DNA of 41,124 nt from Halanaerobiales bacterium (GTDB lineage: Bacteria; Bacillota_F; Halanaerobiia; DY22613): NCBI GenBank assembly GCA_023128035.1, contig JAGMES010000029.1, positions 1 through 41,124 on the forward strand, written 5' to 3'. The position numbers and the translations under genes were made by a program. Positions 33,161-41,124 of the stretch are shown here, piece after piece. Position 1 is the stretch's first letter. Each line of letters opens with the position of its first letter. The notes under the pieces were generated by a model. That model had not been told where the DNA came from and ran no database searches. It saw only the letters and a list, made by a program, of their open reading frames with translations.

Positions 33161-34480
33161 ATGTTTACATTAAAAGAATTTTTAATAAATGAAGTAAAGC
33201 CCGCCTTAGGTTGTACAGAACCTGGGGCGGTTGCTTTAGCAGTTGCTAGAGCATGTCAGGAATTGGAGTCAAAAGAGGATATTTCTCTGGTTAAAGTTGT
33301 TGTTAGTGATAGTATATATAAAAATGGAATGGATGTAGGAATTCCAGGTGCTAATGGAGCTAGAGGTAATGCTCTTGCAGCAGCTATGGCTGTTCAATGT
33401 GGTAAGCCAGAATATGGTCTTGAAGTTTTAAAAGACTGTAAACCTGAAGATATTGAAGAAGCACAAAAATTATTGAAGCAGAATTTGGTACAAATCGTTT
33501 GTGATACTACACGACATGGAGTATATGTAGAAGTTACCGTGAAAAATTCTAAAGATGAAGTAATATGTACATTGGAAAATGATCATTCTAATATTACAAA
33601 GGTAGTTAAGAATTCAGTAGTTATTTTTGAAAAAGCCAAATTTTCTACAGAAAAAGTAGCAGAAAAGTCTATTCAGGAGATGACCAGTGAACTTCCATAT
33701 GTAGAACTTATAAAACTTGCCAATGATATGGATGATGAAGATATTGAATATGTCATGAGAGGCGCCAAGATGAATAAAGAGATTGCTGAATATGGTTTAC
33801 AGCAGGATTCTCTTTCAGGTTTAAGTCTAGGTAAAACTATGATGACGATTATAAACAAATATAATGTTTCAGATGATCTTGGTTATCTGATAAAAAGCTT
33901 TTGTTATGCTGCTTCAGATGCACGGATGGCTGGAGCTCAGATGCCAGTTATGAGTAGTGCAGGAAGTGGTAATCATGGCATAACCGCAATTCTCCCGATT
34001 GTACTTGCTGGTGATAAATTGGGTAAAAACCAGAAAGAGATTGCCAGAGCACTTATTATCAGTCATCTTTCTACAAGTTTTGTCAAGAGTAAAATTGGTC
34101 GTCTTTCACCGGTTTGTGGTTGTGCAGTAGCAGCAGGTGCTGGAGCAACTGCTGGATTAACAATGTTGCTGGATGGAACTGTCGCTGAGGCAGTTAGAGC
34201 AATTCAGACTCTTTTAGCAAATACAGCAGGAATGATCTGTGATGGTGCAAAGGAGTCTTGTTCTTTGAAAGTAGGAACTGCTGCAAGTGAAGCATATCTA
34301 GCTGCCCTGATGTCATTGGAGGGAATTGGTGTAGAAGTACCTCAAGGGGTTGTTGAAGATACTATAGAAAAGACTACAGATAATATAGGACGGATTAATA
34401 AAGAAGGTATGGGAAGAATGGATCAGGTACTGATAGATATTTTGGAAATAAGAAATAAAACAGCATCTATGACTCATTAG
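33161..34480 (+). CDS. cyuA: L-cysteine desulfidase, CyuA/UPF0597 family
   Basis: The 439-residue enzyme belongs to the family that splits L-cysteine to pyruvate, sulfide and ammonia with a [4Fe-4S] cluster. The N-terminal signature VKPALGCTEPGAVAL holds Cys18. The C-terminal half has SPVCGCAVAAGAGATAG (Cys319, Cys321) and MICDGAKESCSLKVGTA (Cys360, Cys367), which include the expected cluster ligands. The earlier name was serine-dehydratase-alpha-like. The start is 17 bases after the hydrolase stop, with AAGAAGG-type spacing. It lies next to the thiazoline-hydrolase-like gene and before the canonical Dha kinase set. Confidence 0.88.
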   Translation: MFTLKEFLINEVKPALGCTEPGAVALAVARACQELESKEDISLVKVVVSDSIYKNGMDVGIPGANGARGNALAAAMAVQCGKPEYGLEVLKDCKPEDIEEAQKLLKQNLVQIVCDTTRHGVYVEVTVKNSKDEVICTLENDHSNITKVVKNSVVIFEKAKFSTEKVAEKSIQEMTSELPYVELIKLANDMDDEDIEYVMRGAKMNKEIAEYGLQQDSLSGLSLGKTMMTIINKYNVSDDLGYLIKSFCYAASDARMAGAQMPVMSSAGSGNHGITAILPIVLAGDKLGKNQKEIARALIISHLSTSFVKSKIGRLSPVCGCAVAAGAGATAGLTMLLDGTVAEAVRAIQTLLANTAGMICDGAKESCSLKVGTAASEAYLAALMSLEGIGVEVPQGVVEDTIEKTTDNIGRINKEGMGRMDQVLIDILEIRNKTASMTH

Positions 34481-34505
34481 AATAAATGAGAGGAGAAAAA
34501 ATTCA

Positions 34506-35510
34506 ATGAAGAAAATTATCAATAAGCCTGAAAATGTTGTAGAAGAAATGCTTGTTGGAATGACTCTAGCTCATGGAGATCAAATAAAGCGTCTTGAAGG
34601 ATATGATGTAATCCTTCGTAAAGAAGCAAAACAGGGTAAAGTGGCGTTATTAAGTGGTGGTGGAAGTGGTCATGAACCAGCACATGCGGGATATGTAGGT
34701 TTAGGTATGTTGGACGCTGCTGTTGCTGGAGCGGTATTTACTTCTCCTACTCCAGATCAAGTAATTGCAGGAGTTAAGGGTGCTAATGCTGGTGAAGGTG
34801 TGCTGTTAATTATAAAAAATTATTCTGGTGATTTGATGAACTTCGAAATGGCATCAGAGATGGCAGATATGGAAGGGATTAAAGTTGCTAGTGTTATTGT
34901 TAATGATGATGTAGCAGTTGAAAATAGTACTTATACTACTGGTCGTCGTGGTATTGCAGGTACTGTTTTTGTTCATAAGATCGCAGGTGCTATGGCTGAG
35001 CGTGGAGCTTCTTTAGAAGAAGTTGAAAGAGTTGCCAAAAAGGTTGTTGATAATGTAAGATCTAAAGGTCTTGGTTTGGCTCCTTGTACTGTGCCTGCTG
35101 CTGGAAAGCCATCATTTGAATTGGCTGAAGATGAGATTGAATTAGGTTTAGGAATTCATGGTGAGCCTGGAATTAAAAAAACAAAAGTTATGGCAGCAGA
35201 GGATGTTGCTAAAGATTTAGTTGAAAGTATCGTAGCAGATCTTCCTTTCAATGAAGGTGATGAAGTAGCGGTAATGGTTAATGGATTGGGTGCTACTCCA
35301 ATGATGGAACTTTATATTTTAAATAAAACTGTTGCAGAACTTTGCGAACAAAAAGGTATTAAAATTTATCGAACCTTTGTTGGTGAGTACATGACATCTT
35401 TAGAGATGGCGGGTGCATCTATAACATTATTAAAGCTAGATGACGAATTGAAATCTCTTTTAGATGATCCAGCAGATACTCCTGCGTTTACTCAAATGGG
35501 GGCGAAATAA
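34506..35510 (+). CDS. dhaK: Dihydroxyacetone kinase subunit DhaK, canonical type
   Basis: The 334-residue protein keeps all the reference positions of E. coli DhaK, even by number: His56 (SGGGSGHEPAHAGYVG), Asp109 (KNYSGD) and the covalent His218 (GLGIHGEPG). It should phosphorylate dihydroxyacetone or a close analogue, giving a triose phosphate that enters glycolysis. GAGAGGAG precedes the ATG. Its stop overlaps the DhaL start. About 9 kb separates it from the divergent DhaK at 25197, with which it shares the overall fold. Confidence 0.93.
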   Translation: MKKIINKPENVVEEMLVGMTLAHGDQIKRLEGYDVILRKEAKQGKVALLSGGGSGHEPAHAGYVGLGMLDAAVAGAVFTSPTPDQVIAGVKGANAGEGVLLIIKNYSGDLMNFEMASEMADMEGIKVASVIVNDDVAVENSTYTTGRRGIAGTVFVHKIAGAMAERGASLEEVERVAKKVVDNVRSKGLGLAPCTVPAAGKPSFELAEDEIELGLGIHGEPGIKKTKVMAAEDVAKDLVESIVADLPFNEGDEVAVMVNGLGATPMMELYILNKTVAELCEQKGIKIYRTFVGEYMTSLEMAGASITLLKLDDELKSLLDDPADTPAFTQMGAK

Positions 35511-36163
35511 TGAGTGTAGTTTGCGATAAAAACAAAGTACTGGTAATTATTAAAGCAATGGCAGAAAAACTTATCAGTGAAAAAGAATATCTTACCGAAC
35601 TAGATACTAAAATAGGTGATGGTGACCATGGTATTAGTATGGAAAGAGGTTTTTCTGCAATTCAAAATAAGTTACCAGAAATTGAAGATAAAGATATAGG
35701 AACAATCTTAAAGACTCTTGGGATGACATTGGTTTCGAGTGTTGGAGGAGCTTCTGGTCCATTATTGGGAACAGCTTTTATGTATGCTGGTAACCAGGTT
35801 ATTGGAAAAGAAAGTTTAAATCTCGAAGATGGAGCTAAAATAGCGAAAGCTGCTTTAGATGGAGTCCTTAAGAGAGGAAAAGCAAATCTGAAAGATAAGA
35901 CTATGGTTGATACAATTAGCCCAGTGGTTGATTTTTTAAACTCATCTGAAGTAGAAGGCAAAGATGCATTAGAAATTTTAAAGTCTGTTGAAGAGATTGC
36001 CAAACAGGGAATGGAATCTACTAAATCACTAATGGCGCTCAAAGGTCGGGCCAGTTTTTTAAAAGAACGCAGCATCGGTCACTTAGACCCAGGTGCAGTC
36101 TCTAGTTACTTAATAATCCAAACTATTGTAAAAGAACTATTAATAACATTTTCGGAAGGTTAA
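35510..36163 (+). CDS. dhaL: Dihydroxyacetone kinase subunit DhaL, canonical type
   Basis: The 217-residue ADP-carrying subunit has the intact Mg motif LDTKIGDGDHG (Asp32, 37, 39 and His40), the phosphate-binding loop SVGGASGPLLGTAF and the C-terminal motif GHLDPGAVSS. It receives phosphate from DhaM and passes it to the substrate on DhaK. The ATG overlaps the dhaK stop (TAATG). An inverted repeat begins within its last codons and ends before dhaM. Confidence 0.93.
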   Translation: MSVVCDKNKVLVIIKAMAEKLISEKEYLTELDTKIGDGDHGISMERGFSAIQNKLPEIEDKDIGTILKTLGMTLVSSVGGASGPLLGTAFMYAGNQVIGKESLNLEDGAKIAKAALDGVLKRGKANLKDKTMVDTISPVVDFLNSSEVEGKDALEILKSVEEIAKQGMESTKSLMALKGRASFLKERSIGHLDPGAVSSYLIIQTIVKELLITFSEG

Positions 36164-36246
36164 AATCGCCGAGTTTCTTTATGGAGCAAAACTTTGAGGC
36201 TAGAAAATACTTTTGATTGGACTCAATAATCCTTCCGAAAGTTATT
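36142..36246 (+). repeat. Long-armed inverted repeat between dhaL and dhaM
   Basis: AATAACATTTTCGGAAGG (36142-36159, partly inside dhaL) is complementary, apart from a small bulge, to CCTTCCGAAAGTTATT (36231-36246). The 71-base loop has an internal GCC/GGC pairing. No T-run follows, so it is not a simple terminator. It may be an RNase processing or stabilising structure that sets different levels for the kinase and the phosphorelay genes. Confidence 0.55.
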
Positions 36247-36287
36247 AAAAAAGCTGCCTAGCAGATTAAGAGATCGAGGTGTAGCAA

Positions 36288-36689
36288 ATGGTTGGAATAG
36301 TAATAGTTTCACATAGCTCAAAAGTTGCCCAAGGTGCAAAAGATATTGCATTGCAAATGGCTGGTGATGTTTTTATTGTAGCCTGTGGCGGAAATCCAGA
36401 AGGCGGAATCGGAACAAATTCAGAAGAAATAAGTGCTGGGATTGCCAGCGTATACTCTGAAGATGGAGTAGTTGTTTTAGCTGATTTAGGAAGTGCAGTA
36501 ATGAGTGCTGAAATGATTCTTGACTCTCTAACACCTGAGAAAAGAGAAAAAGTAATCATTGCCAATGCACCAATCGTTGAGGGTGCGGTAATGGCTGCGG
36601 TTGAAGCTTCTATGGGAATGAATTTAGATCAAGTGCTTGCTGCTGCAGAAAATGCATCTAAAATGGTAAAAGTTGAAAGAGAGGGTTAA
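36288..36689 (+). CDS. dhaM: DhaM phosphotransfer subunit (EIIA-Man fold)
   Basis: The 133-residue single-domain DhaM has the phospho-accepting His9 in IVIVSHSSKVAQG and the family loop VVLADLGSAVMSAE. E. coli DhaM carries fused HPr and EI-like domains. Here these are separate genes directly downstream, so phosphate should flow PEP to EI to HPr to DhaM to DhaL-ADP. Only one DhaM is present for two DhaK/DhaL pairs, suggesting that it serves both. CGAGGTG lies 6 bases upstream of the ATG. Confidence 0.92.
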   Translation: MVGIVIVSHSSKVAQGAKDIALQMAGDVFIVACGGNPEGGIGTNSEEISAGIASVYSEDGVVVLADLGSAVMSAEMILDSLTPEKREKVIIANAPIVEGAVMAAVEASMGMNLDQVLAAAENASKMVKVEREG

Positions 36690-36694
36690 AGACT

Positions 36695-36952
36695 ATGATT
36701 GAAAAACAAGTAATAGTTACAGCTAAATCTGGAATACATGCCAGACCTGCTTCGAAAATAGTTAAATTAGCAAACTCTTTTAATTCTGATATTAAATTAG
36801 TGTATAATGGTAAGGCTCTCAATGCTAAGAGCATGATGGAAATGATGACTGCTGCTGTTCCTAATGGTGCAGAAATTACTTTAAAAATAGATGGCGCTGA
36901 TGAAACAGAAGCTTTCGCAGCCTTCGAAAAGATTGTAACAGAGGAAGAGTAA
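36695..36952 (+). CDS. HPr-like phosphocarrier protein
   Basis: The 85-residue HPr has the active-site His15 (KSGIHARPAS) and Ser46 (LNAKSMMEMM). Ser46 is the HPr-kinase target in Firmicutes, so this copy could take part in catabolite control as well as in the Dha relay. It lies 5 bases after dhaM, with AGAGGG-type ribosome binding in the dhaM end. Whether it is the cell's only HPr cannot be judged from the window. Confidence 0.93.
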   Translation: MIEKQVIVTAKSGIHARPASKIVKLANSFNSDIKLVYNGKALNAKSMMEMMTAAVPNGAEITLKIDGADETEAFAAFEKIVTEEE

Positions 36953-36967
36953 GGAAGTGATTTTGCT

Positions 36968-38641
36968 ATGACTACAAAATTACAAGGAATTGGAGCATCT
37001 CCAGGAATTATTTTAGGAAATGTTTTATTATATCAAGAAGCTGATTTAGGCTATCAATCTCTAAAGATCAATCAAGATTCGATTGCTGATGAGAAAGAGT
37101 CTTTAGAAAAAGCTATCGTAAAAAGCTCAGAGCAGTTAGAACAAATTTATGAGCAAGCCTTAGAGAAGTTGGGCGAAGAGGAAGCAGAGGTATTTCAGGC
37201 TCATTTAATGATGTTGCAGGATCCTGAAATAAAAAATAAAGCTTTTCAACGTATTGAAGAAAGCTTAGAAACTGCTGTAGAAGCTATAGATAAAGTAACA
37301 GAAGAATATGCTGACCTTTTTCGCGCAATGGATAATGAATACATGAGAGAAAGAGTAGTTGATATCTTAGATATTTCTAGACGAATTATGGCTAATCTTT
37401 TAGGAGTTGATTTAAATCCTCTGCAAAACATGAGTGAACCAGCAATAATTGTGGCTCATGATCTGACTCCATCAACGACTGCGCTGATGGATAAAGAGAA
37501 AGTTTTAGGATTTGTAACTAAGATAGGTGGGCGTACTTCTCATACTGCGATTATGGCTCGTTCTCTTGAAATCCCTGCTGTCTTAGGTGTTAGTGGAGTT
37601 TTGGAGATTGCCAAAAACCAAGCTCAAATAATTCTTGACGCTGAAACAGGTCAAGTTTTGATTGATCCTGATGAAACAGAATGGGCTGAGTATGCAACTA
37701 AGAGAAATGAGTTTCAAGAATATATGAAGCAATTACTGAAATTGAAAGAACGCCCTGCTGAAACGTTTGATGGACATCGTGTTGAGTTAGCTGCTAATAT
37801 TGGCTCTTTAGCTGACTTAGAAGCTGCATTAAAATATGGCGCTGAAGGTGTTGGACTCTTTAGAACTGAATTTTTATATATGGATCGGACTGAATCACCA
37901 TCAGAAGATGAGCAATATAAAACATACAAAGCGGTTCTTGAAGCTTTTGGTGATAAGCCAGTGGTGATTAGAACCCTTGATATTGGTGGAGATAAAGAAG
38001 TTCCATATCTAAATATGCCTAAAGAGATGAATCCTTTTATGGGTTGGCGGGCAGTTCGATTCTGTCTTGATCGAAAGGATATCTTTAAAGCTCAGTTGAG
38101 AGCTCTTTTACGGGCAAGCAATTACGGTAATCTTCATATTATGTATCCTTTTATCGCTGGATTAGAGGATTTGAGAGCAGCCAATGAAGTTTTGAATGAA
38201 GTAAAATCAGAATTACGCTTAGAGGGAATAGCTTTTGATGAAAAAGTTAAAGTCGGCATAATGATGGAAATTCCATCAGCAGCACTTATTGCTGATCGAC
38301 TTGCTAAGGAAGTAGATTTCTTCAGTATTGGAACCAATGATTTGATCCAATACACTATGGCAGCAGACCGGATGAATGAAAAAGTTAGTGGTTATTATCA
38401 ACCATTTCATCCAGGTGTTCTGAGATTGATCAAGCAGATTGTCGAAGGTGCTCATAGTGAAGGAATTTGGGTTGGAATGTGTGGAGAGATGGCAGGAGAC
38501 CCCGAAGCTACAGAAACACTTTTGGGATTAGGTCTTGATGAACTCAGTATGAGTGCTTCTTCTATTCTTAAAGTGAAAAAGAGAGTATTGACTTTAAACC
38601 ATGAAAAGTGTAAAAAACATGTCAATAAAATATTAGAATGA
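36968..38641 (+). CDS. ptsI: PTS enzyme I (PEP-protein phosphotransferase)
   Basis: The 557-residue enzyme I is of normal length. The phospho-His192 lies in GGRTSHTAIMARS. The PEP-binding signature region contains FFSIGTNDLIQYTMAADRM and the catalytic Cys is in IWVGMCGEMAGDP. It starts 15 bases after the HPr stop and ends the operon, with a hairpin terminator directly downstream. It takes phosphate from PEP and passes it to HPr. Confidence 0.95.
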   Translation: MTTKLQGIGASPGIILGNVLLYQEADLGYQSLKINQDSIADEKESLEKAIVKSSEQLEQIYEQALEKLGEEEAEVFQAHLMMLQDPEIKNKAFQRIEESLETAVEAIDKVTEEYADLFRAMDNEYMRERVVDILDISRRIMANLLGVDLNPLQNMSEPAIIVAHDLTPSTTALMDKEKVLGFVTKIGGRTSHTAIMARSLEIPAVLGVSGVLEIAKNQAQIILDAETGQVLIDPDETEWAEYATKRNEFQEYMKQLLKLKERPAETFDGHRVELAANIGSLADLEAALKYGAEGVGLFRTEFLYMDRTESPSEDEQYKTYKAVLEAFGDKPVVIRTLDIGGDKEVPYLNMPKEMNPFMGWRAVRFCLDRKDIFKAQLRALLRASNYGNLHIMYPFIAGLEDLRAANEVLNEVKSELRLEGIAFDEKVKVGIMMEIPSAALIADRLAKEVDFFSIGTNDLIQYTMAADRMNEKVSGYYQPFHPGVLRLIKQIVEGAHSEGIWVGMCGEMAGDPEATETLLGLGLDELSMSASSILKVKKRVLTLNHEKCKKHVNKILE

Positions 38642-38645
38642 TAAA

Positions 38646-38680
38646 AATAAGGACATCCTATGGGGTGTCCTTATTTTTTT
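38646..38680 (+). terminator. Rho-independent terminator of the catabolic operon
   Basis: AATAAGGACA (38646-38655) pairs perfectly with TGTCCTTATT (38666-38675), and the T-run extends to 38680. Confidence 0.92.
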
Positions 38681-38796
38681 GTAGGGACTATGGTCATGAT
38701 TTGTACTAGTGAACGATTTTTTTTAATAAAATGAGAAGGTAAATGAAAATACAGTGCCGAAAATTGGTATATATCGAATAATCGGGAGGAGTAAAA

Positions 38797-39234
38797 ATGT
38801 CACTCAGAGTTTATTATTATTCACGGACTGGAACTTGTGCAAAAGTCGCTCATACGTATACGCAGAATGGTCAAGGAGAAGTAGTTCAGATTAAAGATGT
38901 ACCTGAAAATCGGTATTGGGGATTTTTTGGATTTATTAAAGGTGGGTATAATACCGTTAGAAAAAAAGAAATATCTTATAAACGTGTAGGTGATCAAGTA
39001 AAAACACCATCAGAAATAGTTTTTGTTATGCCAGTATGGGCAGGGCAGGTTCCACCAACAGTACGCACTTTTTTAATGAAAGAAAATTTTGAACCTGGTG
39101 TTAAAGTGACAGTGATTACAGTATCAAAAAGTGGAAAATATGAAAAGACATTTAGTCAAACTGTTGAGATTCTTGAGAAGAAAGGGATTCAAGAGTTTCA
39201 TCATCGGAATTTGAAAGAAAAAGAGATTGATTAA
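38797..39234 (+). CDS. Flavodoxin-like protein
   Basis: This is a 145-residue protein with a flavodoxin-type fold. An initial strand (LRVYYYSRTGTCAKVA) leads into the FMN phosphate-binding loop (SRTGTCAK, compare TxTGNT). A later strand and loop (IVFVMPVWAGQVPPTVRTFL) correspond to the second FMN-contact loop. A low-potential electron carrier or a flavodoxin-like reductase is likely. GGGAGGAG lies 6 bases before the ATG. It is monocistronic, with terminators on both sides. Confidence 0.82.
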   Translation: MSLRVYYYSRTGTCAKVAHTYTQNGQGEVVQIKDVPENRYWGFFGFIKGGYNTVRKKEISYKRVGDQVKTPSEIVFVMPVWAGQVPPTVRTFLMKENFEPGVKVTVITVSKSGKYEKTFSQTVEILEKKGIQEFHHRNLKEKEID

Positions 39235-39259
39235 AACAAATACTAGTGTTATGTATAAG

Positions 39260-39287
39260 CCTTGATCGTTGTGATCAGGGTTTTTTT
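39260..39287 (+). terminator. Rho-independent terminator
   Basis: CCTTGATC (39260-39267) pairs with GATCAGGG (39273-39280) with one G-T pair, followed by seven T. Confidence 0.88.
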
Positions 39288-39451
39288 ATTGTAAAAAATT
39301 AAAATAATACTAGCATGAGTTCAAGAGTTATGAAGGAAAAATATGTAATGGTAACGAAATAATGTAATGAGAATAGTACAAAACCTTTTATGGAAATATT
39401 TATAGGTAAAGATAATTATAACGAGGAAAATAAAGAAAGGAAGTGTGTGGC

Positions 39452-41124
39452 ATGAGATTTAAGGGAATAATATTACTTATTATTAGTTTAATTTTGATGG
39501 TTGTATTTTCTTATACAGTCTTTGCTGATGAAAAAAGTGTGGTTGGTGAAGATCAGAATATTTCTGGTAATGAAATGATAGGTGAGGGTAATGAAGATGA
39601 GGGTGAAGATAGTAGTTCTAGCTCATCAATAGATGTAGAGAGCGAAGAACTAGTAAATACAGAAGCAAAACAAAGAGATAAAACAGAGATATTAGCAAAA
39701 AGAACTAAATACAGCAAACATTTTTTGAATGAGGATGGTTCCCTTTCATCCGTTTTATATCAAGTACCAGTTCATTATAAGAAGGGCGAAGAATGGATTG
39801 AGATTGATCCAAGAATCATACATTTAGAACAGCTTAAGGATCAAACTGAGATAGGTGAGCTAAATTACGGGCAGCTAAAAAAAGCAGGCTTCAGTCATGG
39901 GATGGTTAAAAATAAATTTAATCTTTATTTTTCTCAAAATTCCAATAAGCCTCAAAGATTTGTTATTGGAGCAAGTTGGTTAAGCTCTCAACCGATAGGT
40001 GGTCATGGGATTAAAGGTGAATTTGGTGATAATGAGGTAATATATCCGGGAGTATGGCAAAATACTGATTTAAAATATATTTCTAATGTTTTTGGGTTAA
40101 AGGAGGAAATTATTCTTCAATCTCCAGAACACCCAACAGAATTTAGTTTTAAGATTAATCTACATGGTTTTTCTTATGAACAGCAAGATGATGGTTCTAT
40201 CTTATTAAAAGATGAAGTGGGGGATGTTCAAGCTATTATTCCGAAAGCTTTTATGGAAGATGCAAATGATGAATATTCCGATCAGATTGAGATGAGAATA
40301 GATGAAAAAGGAGAAGGTAAACAGTTAGTCTTGACAATGATACCTGATAAAGAATGGTTAAATAGTGAAGAACGTGCGTATCCAGTAGTGATTGACCCAA
40401 GTTATTACATCCGTTATGATAAAGCACAAGATGCGTATGCTACTTCATATGGTGATGATGATACTAAGCGAGGGACAAAAGAAAGATTAGAATTAGGAAT
40501 GAATAGGTCAGGTTTCTATTATTATAGTTCAAATTCCTATCTTCAATTTTCTCTTCTTGGAATACCAGAATATGCTAATTTAATTGAAGCGTATGCAAGA
40601 TTATACTTATATAACGATTATGAAAATGATGGTAATGCAAAAGTTAGAATTTATAAACTAGCAGAAAGTTGGAATGAAGGAACACTTACATGGAGAAATA
40701 AACCTGAGGTAACTGGAACTTATATTCCCAAAACAGTTATTGAAGAAGAAAATCATTATGTTAATTTTTCTTTAAGTGAAAGTTGGGTGAAAGATTGGCT
40801 TATTGGCTCAAACTATGGTTTTGCTATAATTACTCCTTGGGATGATTCTTGTCAAACTTTAGACTATTATTATTCAAGTGAAAAAGGTGATATATATATA
40901 TCACCTAAATTATATGTTGATTATAATGCAATTATAGAACCACAAGCACTTTCGACGGAAGATAATAATTTCGCAAATGGATACTTTAAAGATCCCACTG
41001 AATATACATGGACATATTCAGATATTAACTTTAATCCATCAGGTTGGAAATCTAAAATCGTAATTACAGATAGTAATAATTCTATAGTGTATGATGAAGA
41101 ACATGATTTCTCAAATAATTCTGT
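39452..41124 (+). CDS. Secreted DNRLRE-domain protein, N-terminal part of a WapA/YD-repeat-like protein
   Basis: An open frame of 557 codons starts at an ATG (GAAAGGAAG about 10 bases upstream) and leaves the window still open. It has a signal peptide (MRFKGIILLIISLILM...VFA) and an acidic Ser/Glu-rich linker to about residue 75. A conserved block follows, with ILAKRTKYSKHFLNEDGS and VPVHYKKGEEWIEIDP, as found in front of large wall-associated and RHS-type proteins. From about residue 330 a DNRLRE-like beta domain begins: DAYATSYGDDDTKRG, then YLQFSLLGIP and ARLYLYN, then WNEGTLTWRNKP. Such proteins often continue into YD repeats and a variable C-terminal toxin. That part is beyond the edge, so polymorphic-toxin status is a guess. 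Confidence 0.75.
   Translation, partial: MRFKGIILLIISLILMVVFSYTVFADEKSVVGEDQNISGNEMIGEGNEDEGEDSSSSSSIDVESEELVNTEAKQRDKTEILAKRTKYSKHFLNEDGSLSSVLYQVPVHYKKGEEWIEIDPRIIHLEQLKDQTEIGELNYGQLKKAGFSHGMVKNKFNLYFSQNSNKPQRFVIGASWLSSQPIGGHGIKGEFGDNEVIYPGVWQNTDLKYISNVFGLKEEIILQSPEHPTEFSFKINLHGFSYEQQDDGSILLKDEVGDVQAIIPKAFMEDANDEYSDQIEMRIDEKGEGKQLVLTMIPDKEWLNSEERAYPVVIDPSYYIRYDKAQDAYATSYGDDDTKRGTKERLELGMNRSGFYYYSSNSYLQFSLLGIPEYANLIEAYARLYLYNDYENDGNAKVRIYKLAESWNEGTLTWRNKPEVTGTYIPKTVIEEENHYVNFSLSESWVKDWLIGSNYGFAIITPWDDSCQTLDYYYSSEKGDIYISPKLYVDYNAIIEPQALSTEDNNFANGYFKDPTEYTWTYSDINFNPSGWKSKIVITDSNNSIVYDEEHDFSNNS

Noticed and set aside
35662..36075. Minus-strand open frame of 137 codons
   Set aside because: It is antisense to dhaL, which has all its family motifs; no independent start signals.

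Overview
The window looks like chromosomal DNA from a low-GC, anaerobic-style Firmicute that has an outer membrane (Halanaerobiales-like). This rests on gene content, not on a database match. The evidence is AT-rich DNA with strong AGGAGG-type ribosome binding sites, Firmicute-type gene families, a 4Fe-4S membrane ferredoxin and an Fe-S cysteine desulfidase. Envelope genes that only make sense with two membranes are also present: a LolA-like periplasmic carrier, a beta-barrel protein ending in Phe, and a Liv substrate-binding protein with a plain signal peptide instead of a lipobox.

Layout, left to right. 1-309: the end of an IS3-family element. 341-4641: a divergent module with an Fe-S membrane protein and partner on the minus strand and a sensor kinase plus NtrC-type regulator on the plus strand. 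The spacer holds a near-perfect sigma-54 promoter and two matching enhancer-like boxes. 4740-7765: a compact, very AT-rich three-gene cassette of unknown function (nitrilase-fold protein, winged-helix protein, orphan helical protein). 7933-10662: a fluoride-type riboswitch in front of a cation/proton antiporter, then an SPFH protein. 10710-13340: minus-strand genes for a secreted propeller/membrane protein and a soluble chemoreceptor-like protein.

13451-20459: one operon starting with a GbsR/MarR-type regulator that has its own inverted-repeat operator. It continues with an ArsA-type ATPase, a LolD/MacB-like ATPase, two FtsX/LolC-type permeases, a LolA-like protein and an outer-membrane barrel. 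Together these span the envelope and look like a substrate or lipoprotein export route. 20720-22810: decayed copies of the propeller/membrane gene and a 32-residue Cys-rich peptide gene. 22917-24865: a Nudix hydrolase and an ABC-2 exporter.

25197-38641: a large catabolic region. It holds a divergent DhaK/DhaL pair, an XRE-cupin regulator behind a consensus promoter, a complete LivKHMGF transporter, an ATC-hydrolase-family protein, a CyuA-type cysteine desulfidase, a canonical DhaK/DhaL pair, and a complete phosphorelay of separate DhaM, HPr and EI. The combination suggests uptake of a cysteine-containing compound, its cleavage to cysteine plus a short hydroxy-carbonyl compound, and PEP-dependent phosphorylation of the latter. 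This is inference. 38797-39234: a flavodoxin-like protein. 39452 to the right edge: the start of a large secreted DNRLRE/WapA-like protein.

No tRNA, rRNA or CRISPR array was seen.
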